From assembly GCF_008711325.1 (NCBI RefSeq), contig NZ_VXDB01000017.1, positions 1 through 64,000 of the forward strand: a stretch of DNA of 64,000 nt, given 5' to 3'. The notes under the pieces are model-generated. The model had not been told where the DNA came from. It did no database searches and was given only the letters and a program-made list of their open reading frames with translations. Each line of letters begins with the position of its first letter. The stretch's first letter is position 1. A program made the translations under genes and the position numbers. The DNA comes from Roseibium sediminis (GTDB lineage: Bacteria; Pseudomonadota; Alphaproteobacteria; Rhizobiales; Stappiaceae). Below, piece by piece: positions 16,918 to 25,307 of this stretch.

Positions 16918-17894
16918 GATATCCCGCATCCGAAAAGCTCGAGATCATCCGGCTGGTGGAGCAGTCGCACCTGCCAGCCAAACAGACACTCGACAGGCTG
17001 GGCATCCCACGTTCGACCTTTTACGCGTGGTACGACAAATATCAGACGGGTGGTGTGGACGGCCTCAAAGACAAGGTTCCCGTGCCGGAGCGCGTGTGGA
17101 ACCGGATCCCTGACGATATCCGTCAGCAGATCCTTGATCTGGCATTGCAAGAACCGGAGCTGTCACCGCGGGAACTGGCCGTCCGGTTTACCGACACAAG
17201 GCGCTACTTCGTCTCGGAAGCCAGTGTTTACAGGCTTTTGAGGGCCCATGACCTGATCACCAGTCCGGCGTTCATTGTGATCAAGGCGGCCGATCAGTTC
17301 AAGGACAAGACCACCGCACCCAACCAGCTCTGGCAGACCGACTTCACCTATCTGAAGGTCATCGGCTGGGGATGGTACTACCTGTCCACCATTCTTGATG
17401 ACTACAGCCGTTATGTCATTGCCTGGAAGCTGTGCACGACGATGAAGGCCAGCGATGTCACCGACACTCTGGAACTGGCTCTGCAGGCGTCAGGTTGTGA
17501 TCAGGTTAATGTCAGACATCGACCAAGATTGCTGTCGGACAATGGCGCAAGTTACATTGCCACCGAACTGGCTGAATGGCTCGAGGACAAGGGTATGAAG
17601 CATACTCGTGGCGCACCATACCATCCCCAGACCCAAAGCAAGATCGAGCGCTGGCACCAGACGCTCAAGAACCGCATCCTGCTGGAAAACCATTTCTTGC
17701 CGGGTGACCTTGAGAGACGGATCGGCGGCTTTATCGATCACTACAATCACCACCGCTACCATGAGAGCCTGCACAATCTCACACCTGCCGACGTCTACCT
17801 CGGGCGTGGTGACCAAATCCTGCAACAACGAGAAAGGATCAAACAAAACACCATCAACGAACGGCGCTTGCAATATCGCAAGCAGGCCGCCTAA
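16914..17894 (+). CDS. IS3-family transposase OrfB (DDE integrase)
   Basis: A 326-residue transposase with an N-terminal helix-turn-helix (LPAKQTLDRLGIPRSTFY) and an rve-type catalytic core. The acidic triad is visible in LWQTDFTYLK (first D), LLSDNGASYIA (second D) and SKIERWHQTLKN (E). The C-terminal HYNHHRYHESLHNLTPADVY is characteristic of the family. No internal stop or frameshift was found, so the element may still be mobile. Confidence 0.9.
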   Translation: MRYPASEKLEIIRLVEQSHLPAKQTLDRLGIPRSTFYAWYDKYQTGGVDGLKDKVPVPERVWNRIPDDIRQQILDLALQEPELSPRELAVRFTDTRRYFVSEASVYRLLRAHDLITSPAFIVIKAADQFKDKTTAPNQLWQTDFTYLKVIGWGWYYLSTILDDYSRYVIAWKLCTTMKASDVTDTLELALQASGCDQVNVRHRPRLLSDNGASYIATELAEWLEDKGMKHTRGAPYHPQTQSKIERWHQTLKNRILLENHFLPGDLERRIGGFIDHYNHHRYHESLHNLTPADVYLGRGDQILQQRERIKQNTINERRLQYRKQAA

Positions 17895-18026
17895 CATCGA
17901 CAAACAGATGAGCCGGGCACTCCTCTAAATCCAAACCCAAGCTGTCCAGAAACATATGACGACGGACAGAATAAACTGCCTGCGATTTTTCAAGCCTGCA
18001 CGAGGTTTCACCAGCAGGTTAAATGA

Positions 18027-18071
18027 GCGCGCACAACCCAATCCCTTGTTTTGATTGGGATTGTGCCGCGC
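18027..18071. repeat. strong hairpin upstream of the HEPN gene
   Basis: GCGCG (18027-18031), CACAA and CCCAATC (to 18043) pair with GATTGGG (18053-18059), TTGTG and CGCGC (to 18071), giving a 17-bp stem with two single-base bulges and a 9-nt loop. No T-run follows on either strand, so it does not look like a simple terminator. It lies in the 222-bp gap between the IS end and the HEPN gene. Function unknown. Confidence 0.6.
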
Positions 18072-18171
18072 TACTGTAACGTTCGAACTTTTGCGGATTG
18101 AACCAGCCTCAAGGGTTGGATTTCCGTCTGAAATTGATTGAAGTAGGAAGTTATCGCTAACCGCAAGATGT

Positions 18172-18188
18172 GTGTTGTCAGACAACAC
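18172..18188. promoter_or_regulatory. perfect palindrome at the start of the HEPN gene
   Basis: GTGTTGTC and GACAACAC flank a single A, an odd-length perfect palindrome that contains the putative GTG start codon. It could be an operator or an RNA hairpin that hides the start. If it is an operator, the real translation start may lie further downstream. Confidence 0.4.
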
Positions 18189-19236
18189 CATCTTGGAAAG
18201 GGAGACGCTGCGCGCTACCGTTGCATCCCTCAAGCCGGCCAACAACGCACTTAGGTTGTGTACCAATCAACTCGATAGACGTGCATTTTTAGCGGATTCA
18301 AAATATCATTCCGAAATGCAAAAAAATTGCTATTTCCCAATCTTGTGGCTAATACCTGAATTTGATGCCGACTTGGTAGAGGAAGGCTGTTTTTCTGTTT
18401 TGAAACGCAAGTGGGATGTATCGATATTCGATCTGTATTCGTTGGTCGCACAAAAACACCCGATCCGTATGCCTGCTGAATTGCTTCAGATTTTTCTTCC
18501 TCAAGCTAATTTGGAATTTTCGATTCTAGCCAATGATATCACCGCGGCTAGGGATCGCCTTGATGTCTTTCGCGCAATGCTTAGTCTTCAAGGAATTCAT
18601 CCTTCAATCTCTCCGTTTGCGGCAAATATCTCTTTAAATAAATACGCTGGTATCAATTCCAGATCCGCAGGAAATCAAGCGACAATGCATGAAGGCCTGA
18701 GGGAAGGAATAACCCACAAGGATGGACAAATTGAGATGTGGCCCAACGAACTTTCATTTAATTGTATCGGCGCTAATAATGAAAACCTAAAAAGCACGTT
18801 GACAGAGTCTCTGATCATTAGAGCTGCAAAAAATAGTGAAAAGTGGTTAGGCCTTGAAGAAGCTCAAGGCAGTATTCGCGCCGCCCGAAGAGCCTTTATA
18901 AATGCGCCGTTGATGCCCGACTTAGGCAGTTCAATTTTGCATATCTGGCAGGGCATCGAGAGTCTTTTTCCTACTGTGAGCACCGAAATCACATTTAGGA
19001 CATCTCTTCTTCTGGCTGAGCTAATTTCGCCTTTGCAGAATCGTGCAGAGACATATGAAGCTTCCCGTGCTAGCTACAAAGACCGAAGCCGCATAGCTCA
19101 TGGTTCGGAAAAAGAGATATCGCTCCAGCAATGGTTGCGAGCTTGGCTACTGCTTAGCAGAGCGTTGGAAGCCGTTCTTGACAGGGGCTTGTTGCCGAAT
19201 GAAGAAGAACTGACCCGAGGACTGTTGGGCTCTTAG
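18172..19236 (+). CDS. hypothetical protein with C-terminal ApeA-like HEPN domain
   Basis: A 354-residue protein. Its last ~130 residues look like the ApeA-like HEPN group: an amphipathic helix ILHIWQGIESLFP, EITFRTSLLLAELI, and a helix with the R-x4-H ribonuclease motif in YKDRSRIAHGSE. HEPN domains of this group are found in anti-phage and toxin systems that cut RNA. The first ~230 residues resemble nothing I recognise. The start is uncertain: GTG at 18172 lies in a palindrome, and the next in-frame ATG is at 18316. Base composition is visibly richer in A+T than the flanking operons, suggesting transfer. Function is not established. Confidence 0.6.
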   Translation: MLSDNTILERETLRATVASLKPANNALRLCTNQLDRRAFLADSKYHSEMQKNCYFPILWLIPEFDADLVEEGCFSVLKRKWDVSIFDLYSLVAQKHPIRMPAELLQIFLPQANLEFSILANDITAARDRLDVFRAMLSLQGIHPSISPFAANISLNKYAGINSRSAGNQATMHEGLREGITHKDGQIEMWPNELSFNCIGANNENLKSTLTESLIIRAAKNSEKWLGLEEAQGSIRAARRAFINAPLMPDLGSSILHIWQGIESLFPTVSTEITFRTSLLLAELISPLQNRAETYEASRASYKDRSRIAHGSEKEISLQQWLRAWLLLSRALEAVLDRGLLPNEEELTRGLLGS

Positions 19237-19301
19237 GACAGGTTAGGGTTCACAATTCAAGTTCGAACAAAATCAGCCGAGGCGCGCCATTTCTCCCTTA
19301 A

Positions 19302-20054
19302 TTGAAAAATGTTCTGGACCACGAATTTCGAGCGATGCCATTCGGTGGACTTTCGACGGGCATTCAGCGCAAGCTGCTGGAGATGAACAGGTATATCATT
19401 CGAACCGGGCATTTTGGTTATCCTCAGCCTGCAGATGATCCGCGGCTGCCCGATACGTTCGACTACACCGATGGCTGCACCAGATGCGGTATCGGCAAAC
19501 GGCAATTTGCTCCCATCCGCTTTCAAAAGGAGCCAAAGGTCTCCAACAAGGCATTTACCGGATTAAACTGGGTATTCGGGCAGATCTTCGTGACCGACAT
19601 GGGGCGAAAAGCCCTTGAAGACAGCGGCATCTCGGGCCTGCGTTTTTTGAGTCCGGTGATTCACAAAACCGGAGAACCGCTTGAGCACTGGTTCCAGTTG
19701 GAACCCGACAGCGATCCTTTGCCTCTTATCCGTCCTGTCGACCTGATCGCAGAGCGCTGCGAGCGCCCTCCCGAAGATACGGTCCGGTTTCTGCGTGGGA
19801 TCAACCCGAAATGGGAGGATGGTCCTTATTGTGGCAGGATAAAATACCAGGTGCCCACCGATGGGAACTCCAACGCGCGATATACGCTTGATGCCAGCGC
19901 CCTTGCAGACAAGTCCGACATTGTGCGCGCCTGTGAATGGGTCGGCAGCGGCGGCAATGCATTTCAGGAAATCATCGTTTCGCAACGTTTCAAAGACGTC
20001 TGTGACAGGCATAAACTTCGCGGATTGCAGTTTCTTCCAGCTGAATTGAATTGA
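19302..20054 (+). CDS. hypothetical CxxCG-motif protein
   Basis: Up to 250 residues, cytoplasmic in character. A CTRCG motif near residue 60 (DGCTRCGIGKRQ) and a later lone cysteine pair partner (GPYCGRI) resemble the paralogous CxxCG or immunity-like families, as does the closing pattern SQRFKDVCDRHKLRGLQF. None of the possible starts (TTG 19302, ATG 19335, ATG 19383) has a good ribosome-binding site. It follows the HEPN gene by 65 bp on the same strand. Whether the two form a pair is speculation; I do not recognise a function. Confidence 0.5.
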   Translation: MKNVLDHEFRAMPFGGLSTGIQRKLLEMNRYIIRTGHFGYPQPADDPRLPDTFDYTDGCTRCGIGKRQFAPIRFQKEPKVSNKAFTGLNWVFGQIFVTDMGRKALEDSGISGLRFLSPVIHKTGEPLEHWFQLEPDSDPLPLIRPVDLIAERCERPPEDTVRFLRGINPKWEDGPYCGRIKYQVPTDGNSNARYTLDASALADKSDIVRACEWVGSGGNAFQEIIVSQRFKDVCDRHKLRGLQFLPAELN

Positions 20055-20176
20055 TCGCCACCGGGTTTGACATGGACTTGCGCTGCCAAGCCATGAACTT
20101 TCTCAGGATGCCCGGCTCGGAACTGCGCAACTCATCTGCTTTTGGTTGCCGGTCAAAGGCTTTTTGTTGCGCTCAC

Positions 20177-20797
20177 TCAGGAATTGGAGGCCCGCTCCGG
20201 CGCGGCTCTGTCCTGCAACAGCATTTCGACCAATTTCTCGCCTGCGCTTTCTATCGGGCCTGAATTGTCGAGCTCGAACACCGGTAGCGAAGTGATCAAG
20301 GGGAGGCCGGCGTCATTCAATCTTTGTTCGATCCGCTCGGGCGTCTCCCGCCCGCGATCAAGCAAACGCTGCCGCAACACCTGTGGCTGGACAGTCAGGT
20401 TGACGACAACGACATTCGGATAAACGGCTGAAATCTCGGCCAGAGCCCGTCTTGATCCATTGGCAATGGCAATTCCGCCGCAGTTCACATGGCGCAGAGA
20501 ACTCGCCGGCAACCCGTAGCGCAGACCATGTGCGGACCAGGTCACCGAAAAGACACTTCTGTCTTCCGCCTCAAAGAAGTCCTGTTCGCTCAGGCTGTCA
20601 TGATCTTCACTTGTGGCATCAGCCTTGCGTGTGACGGTTCGTTTGACAAAGAGCACTTCGGGATTTGATCGCAGGCGCTGTTGCAACCAGGATATCAACG
20701 TATCCTTGCCGGACCCGCTTGGCCCGACGATAAGCACCAGTCTGCCGGCACCGGTGTCGATCGACTGTGACGCGAAACTAGACAACGCGAACCCCAT
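20177..20797 (-). CDS. phnN: ribose 1,5-bisphosphate phosphokinase
   Basis: A 206-residue guanylate-kinase-fold enzyme with a Walker A loop GPSGSGKDTLI and the conserved FVKRTVTRK segment. PhnN makes phosphoribosyl pyrophosphate from ribose 1,5-bisphosphate, ending the C-P lyase route. The start MGFALSSF at 20797 overlaps the end of phnM by 20 bases; a longer frame to 20884 would be embedded further in phnM. It is the last gene of the phn operon. The 122 bp beyond it hold only a weak GCGCAAC/GTTGCGC hairpin. Confidence 0.88.
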   Translation of the reverse strand: MGFALSSFASQSIDTGAGRLVLIVGPSGSGKDTLISWLQQRLRSNPEVLFVKRTVTRKADATSEDHDSLSEQDFFEAEDRSVFSVTWSAHGLRYGLPASSLRHVNCGGIAIANGSRRALAEISAVYPNVVVVNLTVQPQVLRQRLLDRGRETPERIEQRLNDAGLPLITSLPVFELDNSGPIESAGEKLVEMLLQDRAAPERASNS

Positions 20798-21962
20798 CGC
20801 GCCAAACCGTGCGCACTTGCGGCAAGCTGTCGTGATAGCGCACCTGCACCAGATCCGCCTTGCAGCCTTTCGCGATCCTGCCACGATCCCTCAAACCAAC
20901 CTGACGGGCAGGATTGCTCGTTACCATGGCGATGGCCTGTGGTAGGGAAATGTGGTCGACCGTTTCGGCAAGCACGAATGGAGCATGCATAAGACTGGCG
21001 GGTACATAGTCCGAGGAGAGGATGTCCAGAACATTCGCCGTCGCCAGATCACGGGCCGCGATATTGCCACTGTGGGACTTGCCGCGCACCACGTTGGGCG
21101 CGCCCATCAACACGCCCATTCCCGCGTCATGCGAGGCATGGGCCGCTTCCAGGCTCGTTGGAAACTCCGCAACAGTCGTGCCGTATTGCCGGGCTTCCTC
21201 GACATGGGCCAAGGTTGCATCGTCGTGACTGGCCACGGCAATTTTACGTGCCTTGCAGGCCTCGGCCAGCAAGGCACGATGTTTGGCTGAATAGGTGTTG
21301 CTCTGGTTTTGCCGTCTTTCAACAAAGGCCGCAAACTGCTCTTCCGACAGCCCGCGCTTCTCCTTGTAGTACAGTGTGTACTGGTCCATCGTCTGGAACT
21401 GACGCTGCCCGGGCGCGTGGTCCATCAGGGAAACCAGACGCACGCTGTCATCGTCATCAAACTCGCGGAACCGTTCTGCAGTATCGGGCGCAGAAACCTC
21501 GCAGCGCAGATGGATCATATGCTCCGCGCGCAGTCGGCCCGCCTTCTGGGCCTTCTCGATGGCGGCAGACATGGCGCGCATTTCGCCTTCGCCGAAACCG
21601 CCATCCTCATCTGCGCCTATGCGCAGGCAGTCGAAGACAGTTGTGATGCCGGACGCTGCGATCTGCGCATCATGTGCCTGAATTGCCGCTGTCAGGTTCC
21701 AGCGCACCGAGGGGCGCGGCGAATAGTGCATTTCAAGGTGATCGGTATGCAGCTCGACCAGTCCGGGGATCAGGAAATCCCCTTCCATGTCGTGCCCATG
21801 CGCACTGATCGAGCTGTCGAACTCGCGGATAAGTCCATCTTCGACGACAACCGTTCCTCGCACGACCTGATCTTCCAGAACCAGCTGGGCGTTGGTCAGG
21901 ATGAGCTCCGACGAATTGCGCTGCGATCTTGCAAGGCCTGCTGATACGTCCTGCATGTTCAT
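20778..21962 (-). CDS. phnM: alpha-D-ribose 1-methylphosphonate 5-triphosphate diphosphatase
   Basis: A 394-residue amidohydrolase-fold protein. The metal motif H-x-D-H appears in LVELHTDHLEMH, and MDHAPGQRQF, VASHDDATL and DLVQVRY are all PhnM-typical. It removes pyrophosphate from the triphosphate formed by PhnGHIL before PhnJ acts. Its ATG overlaps the DUF1045 stop by four bases. Length is normal. Confidence 0.92.
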   Translation of the reverse strand: MNMQDVSAGLARSQRNSSELILTNAQLVLEDQVVRGTVVVEDGLIREFDSSISAHGHDMEGDFLIPGLVELHTDHLEMHYSPRPSVRWNLTAAIQAHDAQIAASGITTVFDCLRIGADEDGGFGEGEMRAMSAAIEKAQKAGRLRAEHMIHLRCEVSAPDTAERFREFDDDDSVRLVSLMDHAPGQRQFQTMDQYTLYYKEKRGLSEEQFAAFVERRQNQSNTYSAKHRALLAEACKARKIAVASHDDATLAHVEEARQYGTTVAEFPTSLEAAHASHDAGMGVLMGAPNVVRGKSHSGNIAARDLATANVLDILSSDYVPASLMHAPFVLAETVDHISLPQAIAMVTSNPARQVGLRDRGRIAKGCKADLVQVRYHDSLPQVRTVWRDGVRVV

Positions 21963-22624
21963 GTTCCCAACCTCGAATAGCTATCAACGAAAAAGGGGCC
22001 ACCCTCCTCAGGCTCGACAAAGAGCGCAAGGGCGGCAATCGGGTGCGGGTTGCCAAGGTGACTGGCAAAGCGGGTCTGGAGTTCAGTCTCTATTTCATCG
22101 GCCTGCGCGCCGGTCACCGGACCTGTCAGCGTCATGTGAAAGCGGAACTCATCCATCACATAGGGATAGCCCCATGTATCAAGAAGTTCCCGCTGGCGGT
22201 CTGACAAGGCGTCCGGATTGCGCCGGGCTCGGTCGGACGGTGTCAAGGGAGCCCGGAAAGGCTCAAAAGCCTCCACCACTTTGGCGGCAAGCGCATCGAG
22301 TTCGGGGACCCGCTGAGCGGGAACAAGCGCAAAGAACCTGCCAATCCGCTGAAGCACGAGTGAGGGGATCGTGAGACCCGAAGTGCGGGCCGCAAATTCG
22401 CGAAAGAACAGCCTGAGGTCATCAATCGATGCATCGTCCTTCAGGCGAAACGGCGCTTTCAGGGTCGCATGAAATCCATAGCGGGCGGGGCTTTGCACCT
22501 GAGAGGAAAACCGGTGCTCTTCTCCAACACCTTCCTTTCGGAACGGATCGCGACCGAGCCAGTCGGCGGCATTGCGGGCAAGATCACCGTCCTGTTCGGG
22601 CGTGTAGTAGATAGCTGCTCTCAT
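21959..22624 (-). CDS. phosphonate-operon DUF1045 protein (2H phosphoesterase-like)
   Basis: A 221-residue protein starting MRAAIYYTPE, the normal start of the DUF1045 family found in alphaproteobacterial phn operons. Two H-x-T motifs (GFHATLKAPF and FHMTLTGP) are the paired catalytic motifs of 2H phosphoesterases, so it may open a cyclic phosphate, perhaps replacing PhnP, which is absent here. That role is inferred. It lies 2 bp after phnE and overlaps phnM by four bases. Confidence 0.82.
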   Translation of the reverse strand: MRAAIYYTPEQDGDLARNAADWLGRDPFRKEGVGEEHRFSSQVQSPARYGFHATLKAPFRLKDDASIDDLRLFFREFAARTSGLTIPSLVLQRIGRFFALVPAQRVPELDALAAKVVEAFEPFRAPLTPSDRARRNPDALSDRQRELLDTWGYPYVMDEFRFHMTLTGPVTGAQADEIETELQTRFASHLGNPHPIAALALFVEPEEGGPFFVDSYSRLGT

Positions 22625-22626
22625 GC

Positions 22627-24216
22627 CTATCCCTGCTTTCCAATCAATCGCGAACGAAGCGCGTTTGAAACATTGTCGAAAATGAAGACGACAATAAGGA
22701 TGAGGATGACCATATAGGCGACATTTTCCCAATCCTGATTGGTCCGCATGGCCTCCCAGAGCTTGAGGCCAATCCCGCCTGCGCCGACAGCCCCGATGAT
22801 GGTCGCAGATCGTGTGTTGGATTCCCAGAAATAGAGGGCCTGGGAAATGAAGATCGGCAACACCTGCGGGATTACGCCAAACCGCTGGATTTGCATGGTG
22901 CTGGCGCCAACCGAGCGGATACCCTCGCGCTGTTTCTCGTCAATGTTTTCAAGCGCCTCGGCATAGAGCTTCCCGAAAGTCCCGGTGTCGGTAAAGAAGA
23001 TTGCCGAGATGCCAGCCAACGGGCCCGGACCAAACGCCCGCGTGAAGAACAGCGCCCAGATGAGCATGTCGACGGATCGCAGGAAGTCGAAGAACCGCTT
23101 CAGGACCTGGTTGAGAACGACGTTGGGAGTGATGTTGCGCGCCGCCAGAAAGGACAGCGGAAAGGCGATCAGAAGCGCAAACAGGGTTCCGACAAAGGCC
23201 ATGACGATGGTCTGCAACAGCTTGATCCAGACATCGCCATGCTGCCATTCGGCGTTGTTGACGATGCTATCCCAAAAGACAGACCAGTTCGACTGACCAT
23301 CGACCAGTTGCGGCCCGACAAGGAGATGCTCGCCAACGGCTCCCCAGCTCATGCCCCAATAGGGTGAGCGGGTGTCAAAGAAGAAATTCTCCCAGCCAAG
23401 ATAGCGCCGAGCAATCTTCGTTTCGCGGGCCCGCACCTCGGCACGCCCGGAAAACCCGAAATCAAGGAATACCTTCGCATCCTCGCGTTTCTGCAGGGCC
23501 CAGCTCGGCAATGCGCTGCGCGACTTGACGGTGTTTTCCTGCGCGTTGACCATCAGTTCCACGGTCTCGCCCGCATGGGTGACGGTTACCATCTGCGGCG
23601 TGATGTGCAGAACGGTTCCACGGTCAAGGCGGACGGTGGTTTCGGCGATACCCAGTCTGGTTACGGTCGAAACTTGCGGTTCCTCATGTGCCGCCTGCGC
23701 CTTTGCCTGCCCGCTACCTTGGGCTCCCGGAGCCATGAAGGAAAAGCCCTGTTCGCCGACCTTGTCCAGGATGGAGGTTTCGGGTTCTGTGGCTTTCTTT
23801 CCGGCCGCTGGCGATGCCATGAACGAGCCTTGTGACGCGGGTTGCTGCGCCTTCGGCTTGTTCTGCGTCACGACCGTAACCGTACCCTCCCGGGTCTCGA
23901 TCCAGTCCGGGTCCGGGTTCTCGCCAAGCGGTGAAAAGCGCGGGAAATCGATGCGTGTTTCGCCGTCCCGATAGTCGATGTCCGGCCTCACTTCATAGGA
24001 AAACCAGTCATAGAGATATTCGCTGGCAATCTGCCAGTTCGCTTTCTCGACAACCTTGGAGATCGAGAAGAACCATGAGCAGTAGGCGATGTAGACGCAG
24101 GCTATGGTGACGCCGATCGGTACTGCAAACCGCTTCCACAAGGAAGGGCGAAAGGCATCGGCATTGCGCGCGCGGATGGCGGCGATATCTGCGGTGGTGA
24201 GTTCGGAAAGCTGCAT
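22627..24216 (-). CDS. phnE: phosphonate ABC transporter permease, long form
   Basis: A 529-residue permease, far longer than a usual PhnE (about 260-300 residues). The first helix near residues 30-55 is followed by a ~240-residue periplasmic region, then a normal BPD-type permease half with ASTMQIQRFGVIPQV and IIGAVGAGGIG. The periplasmic part contains a Gln/Ala/Pro-rich linker (about residues 115-190) with two similar short blocks, SFMASPAAG and SFMAPGAQG. Long PhnE forms occur in alphaproteobacteria, but I cannot say how common this linker is. It pairs with the shorter PhnE just upstream. Confidence 0.88.
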   Translation of the reverse strand: MQLSELTTADIAAIRARNADAFRPSLWKRFAVPIGVTIACVYIAYCSWFFSISKVVEKANWQIASEYLYDWFSYEVRPDIDYRDGETRIDFPRFSPLGENPDPDWIETREGTVTVVTQNKPKAQQPASQGSFMASPAAGKKATEPETSILDKVGEQGFSFMAPGAQGSGQAKAQAAHEEPQVSTVTRLGIAETTVRLDRGTVLHITPQMVTVTHAGETVELMVNAQENTVKSRSALPSWALQKREDAKVFLDFGFSGRAEVRARETKIARRYLGWENFFFDTRSPYWGMSWGAVGEHLLVGPQLVDGQSNWSVFWDSIVNNAEWQHGDVWIKLLQTIVMAFVGTLFALLIAFPLSFLAARNITPNVVLNQVLKRFFDFLRSVDMLIWALFFTRAFGPGPLAGISAIFFTDTGTFGKLYAEALENIDEKQREGIRSVGASTMQIQRFGVIPQVLPIFISQALYFWESNTRSATIIGAVGAGGIGLKLWEAMRTNQDWENVAYMVILILIVVFIFDNVSNALRSRLIGKQG

Positions 24217-24218
24217 GA

Positions 24219-25208
24219 TCAGACCCCCATCTCGAATGCATGTTCGCCAACGAGTTTCTTGCGCAGCCAGGCCGAGAGCTGGTCGACCGCCACGATGGTG
24301 GTGAAGAGGAGAAGGATGATGGCGAGTGTCTTGGCCTCATGCCCGCGGCTGATCGACAGGCGCAGCACTTCGCCAAAGCCGCCTGCCCCGACCGCGCCGA
24401 TGATCGTCGAGGCGCGTACGTTGATCTCAAGGCGCAGCAAGGTGTAGCTCAGAAAATTCGGCATGACCTGGGGCACAATCCCGAACCAGACCCGCTCAAG
24501 CCAGTTTCCCCCGACAGCCCGCAGGCCTTCGTCGGGCTTCATGTCAGCGTTTTCCACGACCTCGAAGAACATCTTGCCAAGGGCGCCGACGGTGTGGATG
24601 GCCACTGCAATGATTGCAGGCACCGGGCCGAGCGAAAAGATCGCCAGAAAGAAGCCTGCGATGACGATCTCGGGAAAGGCTCGCAGAAATTCCATGAACC
24701 GGCGCACAAAGAACCGGAGCCAGCGGCTTGTGGTGATGTTCGAAGCTGCCAGAAAGCAGAGACAGAAGCCGAGAATGAACCCGACAAACGTTGCGAGCAC
24801 AGCGATATTGAGTGTCTCGACCATTTTGTAGATGTATTCGGGAATGTAGAACGTTTCGGTGAGATAGATCCGGCCATCCGGATAGTCGTATTTCAGGGAG
24901 CCGTCGAAATAGGGACTTGGCAGGTCGAACATGGCGCGCCAGATTTCCCATCCGTCGCGCGGGGCAAGGTCGCCTGCAAAATCGAACAGATGCGGCAGCC
25001 GATCGAAGAACTTTCCAGCATTCGTCTCGTTGGCGAACCACAGGGAAAAGAACAGCGCGGCAAACAAGGCGCTAAAGCCAACAACGGAATAGAGGCGGCG
25101 CTTGGCGGCAAGCTCCCGATAGTGACGGTCCACATCATAGGCTGCAGTTTCCGCAGGGGCCGGATGCAATGGCACCGGACCTTTGGCGACACGTGTTTCA
25201 CCATTCAT
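24219..25208 (-). CDS. phnE: phosphonate ABC transporter permease
   Basis: A 329-residue permease with an N-terminal cytoplasmic stretch, a first helix around residue 45-65, and the conserved loop VGGNWLERVWFGIVPQVMP and IIGAVGAGGFG, the ATPase contact. The start MNGETRV at 25208 is chosen; a further 13-codon extension to 25247 is possible. Two different phnE genes in tandem are typical of alphaproteobacterial phosphonate operons and the proteins probably form a heterodimer. Confidence 0.88.
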   Translation of the reverse strand: MNGETRVAKGPVPLHPAPAETAAYDVDRHYRELAAKRRLYSVVGFSALFAALFFSLWFANETNAGKFFDRLPHLFDFAGDLAPRDGWEIWRAMFDLPSPYFDGSLKYDYPDGRIYLTETFYIPEYIYKMVETLNIAVLATFVGFILGFCLCFLAASNITTSRWLRFFVRRFMEFLRAFPEIVIAGFFLAIFSLGPVPAIIAVAIHTVGALGKMFFEVVENADMKPDEGLRAVGGNWLERVWFGIVPQVMPNFLSYTLLRLEINVRASTIIGAVGAGGFGEVLRLSISRGHEAKTLAIILLLFTTIVAVDQLSAWLRKKLVGEHAFEMGV

Positions 25209-25260
25209 GCGAGGTGCCTCTGGCAGATTTTGCGCCCCATGACGCAAGGGGAAAAGAAAA

Positions 25261-25293
25261 CCGCCGCATCCTGTGAAGCACGGAATGCGGCGG
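25261..25293 (-). terminator. hairpin with U-rich tail between phnD and phnE
   Basis: On the minus strand CCGCCGCAT and ATGCGGCGG form a 9-bp stem around a 15-nt loop, directly followed by TTTTCTTTTC. This is a good intrinsic-terminator shape lying inside the operon, 15 bp past the phnD stop. It probably stops or protects part of the transcript so that the binding protein is made in excess over the permeases. Confidence 0.7.
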
Positions 25294-25307
25294 TCGTGAG
25301 TGTGGGC

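Larger units (their letters stand above)
16477..17949 (+). mobile_element. IS3-family insertion sequence, 1473 bp
   Basis: Imperfect terminal inverted repeats of about 42-45 bp begin TGGACAGCTTGG at 16477 and end with its complement at 17949; both run on to a shared GGCTCATC block. Between them lie overlapping orfA and orfB of an IS3-type transposase, both apparently intact. No 3- or 4-bp target duplication is visible (CTGA on the left, GAAA on the right), suggesting a deletion or recombination next to the element after insertion. Confidence 0.88.

Noticed and set aside
18172..20054. a CRISPR-linked or restriction-modification function for the HEPN segment
   Set aside because: No repeat array, Cas-like gene or methyltransferase motif is present anywhere in the window.
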